DNA from: Candidatus Nanopelagicaceae bacterium
Lineage (GTDB): Bacteria > Actinomycetota > Actinomycetes > Nanopelagicales > Nanopelagicaceae
DNA length: 12,651 nt
Assembly (NCBI GenBank): GCA_947488635.1
Contig: CANLAY010000012.1
Location: 1 to 12,651, forward strand
Direction: 5' to 3'
Numbering within the stretch: the stretch's first letter is position 1; each line of letters opens with the position of its first letter. The translations under genes were made by a program, and so were the position numbers. Below the pieces are notes generated by a model, which searched no databases, had not been told where the DNA came from, and was given only the letters and a program-made list of their open reading frames with translations. Below, one piece after another: positions 1-9,052 of the stretch.

Positions 1-845
1 CCGCCGTTTTAGTTGTTAATCCCTCACGAGCAGAGGCAGTCGAGGCCGCCACGGAGTTGGCTGGGTTGCTACAAAAAGCTGATTTCGATTTATTTACGAT
101 CTCTGACGTTGCAATTAGCGGTGTCACAAATAGCGCGTCAGAAAATTTACCTGTCGTCGAAATCGCAGTAGTCCTCGGTGGCGATGGCACTATTCTGCGT
201 GGGGCCGAACTCACTCGCGAACGCAATATTCCTTTGTTGGGCATAAACATTGGCCATGTTGGATTTATGGCCGAAGTAATTCGACCGGAAATTTCAACTG
301 TTGCAAAGTCAGTAATTGATAAGAGCTATGGCCTTGATTCTCGGATGGTGCTTGCCTACGAAGTTATTCGAAGTGGGAAGGTGATTGATACCGGCTGGGC
401 GCTAAATGAAGTTACGGTCGAACGTCAACACACCACGATGGTTGAGTTGTTTGTGCAGATTGATGGTCGGCCACTTTCACGCTGGGGCTGCGATGGTTTA
501 ATCGCCTCAACTCCAACTGGTTCGACGGCATATGCGTTCAGCGCTGGCGGACCGGTTCTATGGCCAGAGGTTGAAGCACTTGTTTTGCTTCCAATTTCAG
601 CTCACGCTCTTTTCGCGAGACCAATGGTTATTTCGCCAAAGTCTGAAATCGTGGTGGAAATTCAATCTAATGAGGCGCTGCTTTCAGCTGATGCGCTGCG
701 TAAATTCCCACTTGCTAAGGGTGATCAAGTGCGGATTACCCGCGATGCCAGCAAGATTCTGCTTTCACATATCGTTGCAACTACATTTACAGATCGCATT
801 GTGGCCAAGTTCAAGTTACCAGTTGAAGGATGGCGCGGTGAGTGA
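1..845 (+). CDS. nadK: NAD kinase, 5'-truncated by the window edge
   Basis: ATP- or polyphosphate-dependent NAD kinase, a cytosolic enzyme that phosphorylates NAD to NADP. The reading frame is open from the window edge (first full codon at position 3, residues AVLVVNPSRAEA), so the true start lies upstream; 280 residues are visible out of about 290-310 usual for the family. The family hallmark GGDGT is at 177-191, followed by GINIGHVGFMAE (the GxNxGxxGF element), an NEVTVER segment with the conserved Asn-Glu, and CDGLIASTPTGSTAYAFSAG, the substrate-binding loop of bacterial NadK. The PISAHALFARP segment is typical of actinobacterial members. The TGA stop at 843-845 overlaps the recN start by eight bases, so the two are probably translationally coupled. 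The TTG at 57 is not the start, because the homology continues upstream of it. Identification is secure; only the 5' end is missing. Confidence 0.96.
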   Translation, partial: AVLVVNPSRAEAVEAATELAGLLQKADFDLFTISDVAISGVTNSASENLPVVEIAVVLGGDGTILRGAELTRERNIPLLGINIGHVGFMAEVIRPEISTVAKSVIDKSYGLDSRMVLAYEVIRSGKVIDTGWALNEVTVERQHTTMVELFVQIDGRPLSRWGCDGLIASTPTGSTAYAFSAGGPVLWPEVEALVLLPISAHALFARPMVISPKSEIVVEIQSNEALLSADALRKFPLAKGDQVRITRDASKILLSHIVATTFTDRIVAKFKLPVEGWRGE

Positions 846-2556
846 ACGCTCTTTCCTAAGCGAGATCACCATTAAGAATCTCGGCGTTATTGAATCTGCC
901 ACACTTGAATTTGAACCCGGCTTAACTGTATTAACTGGTGAAACAGGTGCCGGTAAAACTATGGTGCTCACTGCACTTAATTTAATTTTAGGTGGCAAAA
1001 GTGATGCTGCCCTTGTCCGCACCGGTCAAGAACGTTTGGTTGCTAGTGGCCGCTTTGCCGTGACCAAAGAGATCGCAAATAGTGCCAGTGAAAAAGGCGC
1101 CGAGCTCGACGGTGATGAATTAATTCTTACTCGTAATGTGAATAGCGATGGCAAGAGCAAAGCGATCGCCGGCGGTATTGCGATCCCGGCTGGAACTTTG
1201 GCTGAGCTAGCAGTTGAGTTGATTGAGATTCACGGTCAGGCTGCAAATTTGCAAATTACTAAAAGTTCAAAGCAACGCGAGTTACTTGATCGGTATGCCG
1301 GGTCTGGGCTCCAAAAAGTTTTCGCGTCATATCAACTTGAACTAACTAGTTACCAGAATCTCAAAGGCCGCATTTCAACACTTAAGAGCGCTGCAAGTAA
1401 GCGCGATGCTGAGATTGCTGAATTAACTGAGTTTACAAACGGGTTTAATAAGTTAAAGCCTAAGAGCGGCGAACTAGCTCAGATTGATGTCGAAATTTCT
1501 AAACTTAGTTCGGTCGAAGAGTTCCGAGTCGCAATAGCCACAGCTATTGGCGCGGTGGAAGATGAGGAGAACGGCACCCTGACTTCCTTAGGATTAGCGC
1601 GTAGAGCACTTGATTCAGTGCGTGCAAAAGATCCCGAGATCGAGGGCGTTTTTAGCAATCTATCGGAGGCGTTCTTCTTACTAGGCGATGCCAACTCAAC
1701 TTTAAACTCTTACCTTGCATCCCTTGAGGCTGATCCTGATCGTTTGAGTGCGCTACAAGAGCGCAAGGCGGCGTTGAACTCTTGGCTGAAAAAATATGCA
1801 ACTGGTGAAACGGATTTAGATTTACTAATTGTACGAGGTGAGAGTTCCAAGAGCGCTATGGCAGATCTCACCGGCGGTGATGAGCTAATTGCCGAATTAG
1901 AAATTGAATTGATTACCGTGAAGAAATCACTGCTGGCAAAGGCGAAAGAACTTTCTTCGGTACGCGTTAAGTCAGCACTAACTTTGGCAACAGCTGTCAG
2001 TGAAGAAATCCATGCTCTCTCGATGCCTCACACGAACTTAATTGTTAAAGTTAATCACCCTGATTACGCAGGCGCGCTAAAGGAATCAGATTTCACGGTA
2101 ACTGGCTGCGATGAAGTAATGCTTTTACTGCAGGCGCATAGAGATGGCCCACTTGTGCCAATAGCCAAGGGCGCATCTGGTGGCGAAATGTCTCGCGTAA
2201 TGTTGGGGCTTGAAGTTGTACTGGCAAAGGTGCAACCGGTCGGCACATATATTTTTGATGAAGTAGATGCTGGTGTTGGCGGCAAGGCCGCGATCGAAGT
2301 TGGTCGCCGATTAGCGCTGCTGGCCAAAGATGCCCAAGTAATCGTGGTTACACATTTACCTCAGGTTGCAGCATGGGCAGATTCACATTTCGTGGTCAAG
2401 AAAAGTAGTGACGGAAGCATCGTGGCTAGCGGTGTCAACAAACTCGCCGAAGCCGAACGGATTCATGAGATTGCTCGAATGCTGGCCGGTCTTGAAGATT
2501 CAGCTAGCGCGCAAGAACACGCCGCTGAACTCTTAGCCATGCGCGCAAACGGTTAG
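838..2556 (+). CDS. recN: DNA repair protein RecN
   Basis: SMC-like ATPase that acts early in repair of double-strand breaks by recombination. I place the start at GTG 838, giving MSERSFLSEITIKNLGVIES and 572 residues, the usual RecN length; an AAGGA ribosome binding site lies about seven bases upstream, inside nadK. The frame stays open back to 532, but that stretch only overlaps nadK and has no RecN similarity. Walker A is GETGAGKT at residues 34-41. The middle, about residues 150-400, is rich in Leu, Glu, Lys and Ala, as expected for the coiled-coil arm. The ABC signature SGGEMSR begins at residue 447, Walker B is IFDEVD at about 472-477, and the switch His lies in VVTHLPQVAAWAD. In M. tuberculosis two membrane or division genes (steA-like and mctB) separate recN from pyrG; here only 33 bases do. 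Confidence 0.96.
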   Translation: MSERSFLSEITIKNLGVIESATLEFEPGLTVLTGETGAGKTMVLTALNLILGGKSDAALVRTGQERLVASGRFAVTKEIANSASEKGAELDGDELILTRNVNSDGKSKAIAGGIAIPAGTLAELAVELIEIHGQAANLQITKSSKQRELLDRYAGSGLQKVFASYQLELTSYQNLKGRISTLKSAASKRDAEIAELTEFTNGFNKLKPKSGELAQIDVEISKLSSVEEFRVAIATAIGAVEDEENGTLTSLGLARRALDSVRAKDPEIEGVFSNLSEAFFLLGDANSTLNSYLASLEADPDRLSALQERKAALNSWLKKYATGETDLDLLIVRGESSKSAMADLTGGDELIAELEIELITVKKSLLAKAKELSSVRVKSALTLATAVSEEIHALSMPHTNLIVKVNHPDYAGALKESDFTVTGCDEVMLLLQAHRDGPLVPIAKGASGGEMSRVMLGLEVVLAKVQPVGTYIFDEVDAGVGGKAAIEVGRRLALLAKDAQVIVVTHLPQVAAWADSHFVVKKSSDGSIVASGVNKLAEAERIHEIARMLAGLEDSASAQEHAAELLAMRANG

Positions 2557-4221
<1,665 letters not shown>

Positions 4222-4241
4222 TTTCCAGTTAAGGATTAGCC

Positions 4242-4343
4242 ATGCCAGTTGGCGTACCGAAAGAGATAAAAGTCCACGAGTCCCGAGTCCGTTATCAAGC
4301 CGAAGCTCAGGCGCATGCTTATGAGTTTTCGCCAATCGGTTAA
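4242..4343 (+). pseudogene. Putative alanine dehydrogenase N-terminal remnant (33 codons)
   Basis: A short frame starts at ATG 4242 with a good AAGGA ribosome binding site at 4231-4235. Its first residues, MPVGVPKEIKVHESRV, closely match the N-terminus of L-alanine dehydrogenase (family pattern MxxGVPKEIKxxExRV). After residue 16 the similarity stops: the remaining 17 codons resemble nothing I know and end at TAA 4341. The xerD start lies inside this frame. The simplest reading is that ald was deleted except for its ribosome binding site and first codons. An ald gene lies next to xerD and the parA-like gene in Streptomyces, as I recall, which supports this. It could still be translated and act as a leader peptide that couples xerD to the pyrG transcript. 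The match is short, so confidence is moderate. Confidence 0.55.
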
Positions 4344-5250
4344 TAGCTTCCTCGATCATTTACGGATCGAGCGAGGACTAGCCGCAAATTCAATTGCTGC
4401 TTACGAACGCGATCTACGAAAATTGGTTGAATACTTTGATTCGCAATCGGTGGATACCGGCGCGGTTAGCAGCGATGATATCACTGCATTTGAAAGTTCT
4501 TTGAAAGATAAGGAATTAGCACCAGCTAGCATCAACCGAATAATGAGTGCGGTCCGCACTTTCTACAAATATCAAAATCGCGAATATGGAAATGTTGATC
4601 CGACTACCGAAATTTCACATAACAAATCAGCCCGGCGCTTACCTAAAGCCCTAACAGTTTCCGAAGTTACCTCGCTGATCGATGCTGGCCTTCGAGAAGG
4701 TGATGTAATTTCATTGCGCGATCACGCGATGCTCGAACTTCTCTATAGCTCTGGGGCTCGAGTAAGTGAAGTTATTGGTATTAATTTAAGTGACTTCGCT
4801 AAATCTAATTTGAACGGCAATGAAATTACAACTTTACGAGTGCGCGGCAAAGGTGGCAAAGAGCGAATAGTTCCGCTCGGCAAGTTTGCAGTAAGTGCGA
4901 TTGATAATTACTTGGTTCGTACTCGACCTGATTTAGCTGCAAAGTCTGGTCGCAAAGAGAGCTCGATGAATGGCGCCCTCTTCTTAAATCAAAAAGGAAC
5001 TCGTATTTCCCGGCAAAGTGCGTGGAAAATAGTTCTCACCGCTGCTGAACGAGCAGGTATCACGAGCAAGGTGTCACCACACGTATTCCGTCACTCTTAT
5101 GCGACACACTTGCTCGATGGTGGCGCTGATATTCGCGTTGTTCAGGAGCTATTAGGACACGCTTCAGTGACCACAACTCAGATTTACACGCTAATCACTA
5201 TTGATAAAATTCGCGAAAGTTATAGTTCAGCGCATCCAAGAGCTCGTTGA
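4315..5250 (+). CDS. xerD: Tyrosine site-specific recombinase XerD
   Basis: Tyrosine recombinase that, with XerC, resolves chromosome dimers at dif near the division septum. The protein is 311 residues from ATG 4315, or 309 from ATG 4321; the second start has the better spacing (nine bases) from a weak CAGG at 4308-4311. The N-terminal SAM-like DNA-binding domain covers about residues 1-90 (FLDHLRIERGLAANSIAAY). The catalytic set is complete: Arg149 in SGARVSE, Lys179 in RGKGGKER, His256 and Arg259 in HVFRH, His282 in LLGHAS and the nucleophile Tyr291 in QIYT. The C-terminus ESYSSAHPRAR is the typical XerD tail. The usual His after YT is Leu here (YTLIT), a minor change. The start lies inside the ald-like remnant, and a NUDIX gene that sits between pyrG and xerD in mycobacteria is absent. 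Assignment to XerD rather than XerC rests on synteny and the tail. Confidence 0.93.
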   Translation: MLMSFRQSVNSFLDHLRIERGLAANSIAAYERDLRKLVEYFDSQSVDTGAVSSDDITAFESSLKDKELAPASINRIMSAVRTFYKYQNREYGNVDPTTEISHNKSARRLPKALTVSEVTSLIDAGLREGDVISLRDHAMLELLYSSGARVSEVIGINLSDFAKSNLNGNEITTLRVRGKGGKERIVPLGKFAVSAIDNYLVRTRPDLAAKSGRKESSMNGALFLNQKGTRISRQSAWKIVLTAAERAGITSKVSPHVFRHSYATHLLDGGADIRVVQELLGHASVTTTQIYTLITIDKIRESYSSAHPRAR

Positions 5251-5661
5251 TTACTGGTTGCGTAAACGGCGAGCAAGAATGCTCTGATCACCTTTAGCTT
5301 CAAGATCAGCGACAATTACGGCGATAGATTCGCGCACAATACGGCCGCGATCTACTGCTAAACCAAGGTCTCCGCGCAGCATTAGTCGAGCTTGATCGAG
5401 ATCGAAAAGTTCATCGGAAGAGAGATAGATCGTGATCTTTTCGTCATGACGTTCGCGACCAGTTGGAGATTTTTCAACTGTTGTAACGCGACGACGAGGA
5501 ATTGTGCGCACACCTTTTTTGCTCGAAGAACGAGTGGGTGCAACCGAAGTACTTGGTGCCTCGATTACTGGTTCAGGTGCACTTTGGCGAACCGCACTTA
5601 AAGCGGGGGAGTTAGAGCGGAATAGTTCATCAGCTCCTGGCAAGCTAGCTCTGCGGGTCAT
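5251..5661 (-). CDS. Ribbon-helix-helix-like partner of the ParA ATPase
   Basis: A 136-residue protein with no enzyme motif. Residues 1-70 are polar and low in complexity (many Ser, Pro, Ala, Arg; a basic RRR at 56-58) and are probably disordered. Residues 72-124 look like a ribbon-helix-helix fold: a short strand KITIYL (75-80), a helix SDELFDLDQARLML (82-95), then DRGRIVRESIAVIVADLEAKG (104-124) as the second helix. A disordered tail before a C-terminal RHH domain is the layout of ParG-type centromere-binding proteins. Its ATG overlaps the upstream parA stop as ATGA, with a GAGGAGG ribosome binding site seven to eight bases upstream, so the two are coupled and likely work together. The stop abuts the xerD stop on the other strand. 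A role in DNA binding, ParA stimulation or autoregulation is inferred; the exact function is unknown. Confidence 0.8.
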   Translation of the reverse strand: MTRRASLPGADELFRSNSPALSAVRQSAPEPVIEAPSTSVAPTRSSSKKGVRTIPRRRVTTVEKSPTGRERHDEKITIYLSSDELFDLDQARLMLRGDLGLAVDRGRIVRESIAVIVADLEAKGDQSILARRLRNQ

Positions 5662-6542
5662 CGGGCGCCTCCTCGGGCAATTAGTTCACGGGCTAAACGT
5701 CGGTATGAATTAGCGCCACCTGAAGAGCTGGCATATGTTGTGATTGGTTCACCAACTACAGTTGTTTCAGGAAAGCGAATGGTCTTAGCAATGATTGTTT
5801 CGAATACATCTTCTGGGTATTTCTCAAGAATCGTGGTCAAAACTTCACGATTGTGAACAGTCTTTCGCTCATACATTGTTGCCAAGATTCCAATTAACTT
5901 CAATTGCGGATTTAGGAAGTTCTTTACTTTGTCGAGGTTTCCCTTTAGTTCAATGAAACCATGTAGCGCGAAGTACTCGCACTGCAGCGGAACAATTACT
6001 TCATCAGCTGCGACAAGTGCGTTAATTGTTAACTGACCCATAGTTGGCTGGCAATCAATCAAGATAACGTCGTAACGATCTTTCAAAGTATTCAATGTGC
6101 GCTTTAGAAATTGTTGTCCGCCAATTTCAGCGCCAAGTGTGGTTTCAGCCGTTCCTAAGTCACGGTTGGCAGGCAGGAAATCTAGCCCTGGAACTGATGA
6201 CTTTAAAATAATCTGATCAACATCGGCAGATGGATCCATGAGTGCGTAGTAAACAGTTTGTTCTAGCGGCAGACTGTGGGCATTAACTCCAAGTCCAAGT
6301 GACAAACCACCTTGTGGGTCGAAGTCGACTAATAAAACTTTGCGCCCAAGTTCAGTTAAAGCTGCACCTAAGTTGATAGTTGAAGTTGTCTTGCCGACGC
6401 CACCTTTTTGGTTGAAAAGCGCGATTACTTTTGCTGGCAACCCATCTTTGGGGGCAGAAGGAACGCGAAAGTCTTTAGGTGTCTTACCCAAAAGATTGGC
6501 AGTGGTTGCCACATCCTCTTCAATTGTCGATTTAGCGTTCAA
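5658..6542 (-). CDS. parA: ParA-family (MinD/Soj-like) ATPase, PldP-type
   Basis: Deviant-Walker P-loop ATPase of the ParA/MinD family, 294 residues. The signature lysine motif KGGVGKTT is at residues 46-53, the Walker A' element VDFDPQ at about 72-77 and Walker B VILIDC at 159-164. About 37 residues precede the ATPase core and there is no helix-turn-helix. The start is TTG at 6542: an in-frame TAA lies two codons upstream, no ATG or GTG is available, and an AGAGG ribosome binding site sits about eight bases away. Neighbouring scpAB identifies it as the orphan ParA found beside scpA in actinobacteria (Rv1708 in M. tuberculosis; PldP, implicated in division-site selection in Corynebacterium glutamicum), not the origin-linked ParA of parABS. 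Unlike Rv1708, which runs with scpA, it faces away from scpA here. It shares an operon with a small RHH-like protein. The chromosomal versus division role cannot be told from sequence. Confidence 0.92.
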   Translation of the reverse strand: MNAKSTIEEDVATTANLLGKTPKDFRVPSAPKDGLPAKVIALFNQKGGVGKTTSTINLGAALTELGRKVLLVDFDPQGGLSLGLGVNAHSLPLEQTVYYALMDPSADVDQIILKSSVPGLDFLPANRDLGTAETTLGAEIGGQQFLKRTLNTLKDRYDVILIDCQPTMGQLTINALVAADEVIVPLQCEYFALHGFIELKGNLDKVKNFLNPQLKLIGILATMYERKTVHNREVLTTILEKYPEDVFETIIAKTIRFPETTVVGEPITTYASSSGGANSYRRLARELIARGGAR

Positions 6543-6566
6543 GCGTTAAACCTCTTTCTGCTTAGG

Positions 6567-6582
6567 TGCGTGAGCCTACGCA
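6567..6582. repeat. Inverted repeat in the parA/scpA divergent region
   Basis: Perfect 5-bp arms TGCGT and ACGCA separated by GAGCCT. It overlaps the proposed -10 element of the parA promoter, so it is a candidate operator for autoregulation by the RHH protein or ParA. The arms are short, and chance cannot be excluded. Confidence 0.4.
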
Positions 6583-6602
6583 TCAAATAGCCCCGCGAGC
6601 AA
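6573..6602 (-). promoter_or_regulatory. Candidate parA promoter
   Basis: Read on the minus strand, TTGCTC (6602-6597) is followed after 18 bases by TAGGCT (6578-6573), which fits the actinobacterial -10 pattern TANNNT. Transcription would begin near 6566, giving a leader of about 24 bases that includes the AGAGG ribosome binding site of parA. The -35 match is partial. Confidence 0.4.
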
Positions 6603-6603
6603 G

Positions 6604-6609
6604 TAGTGT
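6604..6609 (+). promoter_or_regulatory. Candidate -10 element of scpA, leaderless
   Basis: TAGTGT fits TANNNT and ends six bases before the GTG start of scpA at 6616. No ribosome binding site is visible before that GTG. This spacing would put the transcription start at or next to the start codon, giving a leaderless mRNA, which is common in Actinobacteria. No convincing -35 was seen. Confidence 0.35.
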
Positions 6610-6615
6610 TCACCC

Positions 6616-7503
6616 GTGGAAACGCCGGTTACTAATAATTCAGGAATTGATGTCGCATCTGATGCCATCGAGCCCAGCGCACCGAGCAATGAATTCAGCG
6701 TCCATCTGGCTAACTTCGATGGTCCCTTTGATCTGCTGCTGCAGCTGATCTCACGTCACAAGCTCGACATCACCGAAATTTCCTTGAGCCTAGTAACCGA
6801 TGAATTTATAGCCTTCATTCGCGCCCTTGAACTTTCCGGAGAAGGCTGGCGTCTTGATCAAGCCACCGAATTCTTAGTCGTAGCTGCCACACTGCTTGAT
6901 CTTAAGGCCGCACGCCTACTTCCATCGGGTGAAGTGGAAGATGAGGAAGACCTAGCTCTGCTTGAAGCCCGAGATTTACTCTTTGCTCGCTTGCTTCAGT
7001 ACCGCGCATTTAAAGAAATTGCAGCCACCTTTGGCGATCGCATAACGCTGCAAGATAAGGCTTTCCCACGCGTTGTGGCCCTTGATGCTGCCCTTTCTGC
7101 TCTGCTGCCTGAAGTATTAATTGGCGTCGGCGCAGAGCGCTTTGCCGCCATAGCCGACCGCGTTCTAACACCAAAGACCCCAGTTTTAGTTTCAGTTGAG
7201 CACCTTCATATGCCGCTTGTGAGCGTGGCCGAAGAGTCTAAAGGCGTGGTTGAGGCTTTGCGTAGATCCAAAACTTTGAGTTTCCGTAGCCTCATAGCCG
7301 ATGCCAGCAGCACCTTAGTTGTCGTAGCCAGGTTCCTGAGTTTGCTTGATCTCTATCGCCAAGGCGTTCTTCGCTTCGATCAGGTGGCAGCCCTGGGCGA
7401 GCTCCAGATCAGTTGGGTAGGCAGTGAATCTGGTGAAGTTGAAGTATCTGATGAGTTTGATATTCCGGTGGTCTTAGAAGATAGCGAGGGCGAAAATGTC
7501 TAA
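6616..7503 (+). CDS. scpA: Segregation and condensation protein ScpA
   Basis: Kleisin subunit of the SMC-ScpAB condensin, which bridges SMC heads and helps chromosome arms separate. The protein has 295 residues. The conserved N-terminal kleisin motif is FSVHLANFDGPFDLLLQLI at residues 27-45, followed by DITEISLSLVTDEF and the helix ATEFLVVAATLLDLKAARLLP. The C-terminal winged-helix part (about 220-270, ending LGELQISWVG) binds the SMC cap. Start is GTG 6616: an in-frame TAG at 6604 excludes anything further upstream, and the first 26 residues are a polar tail not conserved in the family. There is no Shine-Dalgarno sequence before the GTG, in line with a leaderless transcript. It overlaps scpB by eight bases. 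The adjacent ParA operon is transcribed in the opposite direction. Confidence 0.95.
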   Translation: METPVTNNSGIDVASDAIEPSAPSNEFSVHLANFDGPFDLLLQLISRHKLDITEISLSLVTDEFIAFIRALELSGEGWRLDQATEFLVVAATLLDLKAARLLPSGEVEDEEDLALLEARDLLFARLLQYRAFKEIAATFGDRITLQDKAFPRVVALDAALSALLPEVLIGVGAERFAAIADRVLTPKTPVLVSVEHLHMPLVSVAEESKGVVEALRRSKTLSFRSLIADASSTLVVVARFLSLLDLYRQGVLRFDQVAALGELQISWVGSESGEVEVSDEFDIPVVLEDSEGENV

Positions 7504-8047
7504 TGTAGAACTTGAGCGTTCAATTGAGGCCATTCTGATGGTCGTCGATGAGCCGGTTACTGAGCTGACTTTAGCCTCAGTTCTAGTTTCGACCATTGAT
7601 GAAGTCGTGTCAGCTCTTGAAAACCTTTCCTCATCATATGAGGGTCGAGGCTTCGAACTACGCGCTGTGGCCGGTGGATGGCGTTTCTATAGCCATCCAG
7701 ATTGTGCTGCCGGAGTTGAGAAATTCGTCCTAGACGGCCAACAGAACCGCCTAACTCAGGCAGCTCTAGAGACTTTGGCCGTTATTGCCTATCGCCAACC
7801 GGTTAGTCGAGCTCGCGCATCTGCTATCCGCGGCGTTAATGTTGAAGCGGTAATGAAGACCTTGGTTACCCGCGGTTTGGTCGAAGAATTTGGCCTAGAG
7901 CACGAAACTGGCGCGATCCTTTATAAGACGACTAACTATTTCCTTGAGCGCCTGGGGGTAAATAGCCTTGAGGATTTGCCAGCATTGGCTCCTTATCTGC
8001 CAGATCTAGATCGCCTCGATGAAATCCTGGACTCGCTAACCGATTAA
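7496..8047 (+). CDS. scpB: Segregation and condensation protein ScpB
   Basis: Dimeric winged-helix protein that binds the middle of ScpA and completes the SMC-ScpAB complex. It has 183 residues, typical of the family. The first winged-helix domain covers about residues 1-80 (LERSIEAILMVVDEPV at the start), and the second contains the best conserved block, ALETLAVIAYRQPVSRARAS followed by IRGVNVEAVMKTLVTRGLVEE. The tail KTTNYFLERLGVNSLEDLP is standard. The ATG lies eight bases before the end of scpA, with a GAGGG ribosome binding site at 7486-7490, so translation is coupled. The 95 bases after its stop (8048-8142) hold no gene; they may include a promoter for rluB (TATTCT at 8102-8107 fits a -10) but no clear terminator hairpin was seen. 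Confidence 0.95.
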   Translation: MSNVELERSIEAILMVVDEPVTELTLASVLVSTIDEVVSALENLSSSYEGRGFELRAVAGGWRFYSHPDCAAGVEKFVLDGQQNRLTQAALETLAVIAYRQPVSRARASAIRGVNVEAVMKTLVTRGLVEEFGLEHETGAILYKTTNYFLERLGVNSLEDLPALAPYLPDLDRLDEILDSLTD

Positions 8048-8142
8048 TTCGCTCCAAAGCTAAAGGCGCAACCCGATTAGTCCAAGATAGGGGAGAGGCG
8101 GTATTCTTACGACCTTAACCTGACTGTCGAGGAGATAGCCAA

Positions 8143-8859
8143 ATGGCCGAGATGCGCCTGAATAAAATAATTGCCGATGCGGGAATCACTAGCCGCCGTG
8201 GCGCCGATGAACTGATTGCCGATGGTCGAGTGACTGTCGATGGACGCCCAATCCGTGAGCTAGGCGCGAAAATAGACCCAGATAACCATGAAGTAGCAGT
8301 TGATGGTGAGACAATTAAGCGTTCGTTGACTAAGTCTTATTTAGTACTTCATAAGCCAAAAGGTGTTCTGTCTACGATGTATGACCCAGAAGGTCGTCCA
8401 TCTTTGGCCGACTTCATTGATTTGCGTAAAGAACGCTTATTCCATGTGGGTCGCCTAGATAAGGATTCTGAAGGCTTAATCCTTTTGACCAATGATGGCG
8501 ACCTTACATTCCGCGCAACTCACCCATCATTTGGACTTGAAAAGACCTACATAATTGAGTTCGAAGGACGCCTGGAAACAGGGGTAGATAAGGTGCTTTT
8601 AAAGGGCGTAGAACTCGAAGATGGCATGGGTCGAGTACTTAGCTTTAAGCAACTCTCGGCAAACTGGATCGAGGTAAAGATCCACGAGGGCCGGTATCAC
8701 ATCATCCGCCGCCTAATGGAAGCTGTAGGCGTCGAGGTCCTTCGATTGATCCGCACTAACTTCGGACCGATCTCATTGGGCGACACCCCTGAGGGACGCT
8801 GGCGCGACCTCAATGAACAAGAGTTGTTAAACATACAGAAGGCTTTAGATTTAAAGTAA
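8143..8859 (+). CDS. rluB: 23S rRNA pseudouridine synthase, RluB type
   Basis: RsuA/RluB/E/F-family pseudouridine synthase, predicted to modify a uridine near the peptidyl-transferase centre of 23S rRNA (position 2605 in E. coli numbering for RluB). It has 238 residues. An N-terminal S4 RNA-binding domain (residues 4-60: MRLNKIIADAGITSRRGADE) precedes the catalytic domain. The catalytic aspartate is Asp106 in GRLDKDSEGL, and the KPKGVLST and EGRYHIIRRLMEAVG motifs are in place. A strong GGAG ribosome binding site lies at 8131-8134, eight bases before ATG. Its position after scpB matches Rv1711. RluB rather than RsuA or RluE is inferred from synteny, since the motifs are shared within the family. 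Confidence 0.93.
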   Translation: MAEMRLNKIIADAGITSRRGADELIADGRVTVDGRPIRELGAKIDPDNHEVAVDGETIKRSLTKSYLVLHKPKGVLSTMYDPEGRPSLADFIDLRKERLFHVGRLDKDSEGLILLTNDGDLTFRATHPSFGLEKTYIIEFEGRLETGVDKVLLKGVELEDGMGRVLSFKQLSANWIEVKIHEGRYHIIRRLMEAVGVEVLRLIRTNFGPISLGDTPEGRWRDLNEQELLNIQKALDLK

Positions 8860-8869
8860 TAAATCGGTT

Positions 8870-9052
8870 TATCTATATTCAATAAATATCTATTTCTCTA
8901 TTTATCAATATTAGTAATCATGAGAGAATATTTGTCGACAATTTGGCTATTTCCAAGCACAAGAAATCACATATATATCTATATATCGATATAGCTGATT
9001 CTGAGGGAGCGCACCGGTTTGAAAGAGTTTGAGGCTCCGAGATATCTATATA
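8870..9052 (+). repeat. Four dispersed TATCTATWT motifs
   Basis: TATCTAT followed by AT or TT occurs at 8870, 8887, 8976 and 9043 on the + strand, and the core also appears inverted as ATAGAT at 9066-9071. The spacing is irregular (17, 89 and 67 bases), unlike a CRISPR or tandem repeat. They could be protein-binding sites, or just a result of low-complexity AT-rich sequence. Confidence 0.5.

Noticed and set aside
532..837. N-terminal extension of RecN upstream of the GTG at 838
   Set aside because: It lies wholly within nadK in another frame, has no RecN similarity, and GTG 838 has its own ribosome binding site and gives the standard N-terminus and length.
6607..6623. parS-like sequence TGTTCACCCGTGGAAAC at the scpA start
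   Set aside because: The centromere consensus TGTTNCACGTGNAACA needs a contiguous CACGTG core. Here two bases interrupt it and the left arm is one base short; the right half is also the start of the scpA coding sequence.
6566..6748. 60-residue + strand frame starting at 6566
   Set aside because: It overlaps the scpA start in a different frame, contains no known motif, and would cross the proposed promoters; scpA explains the region.
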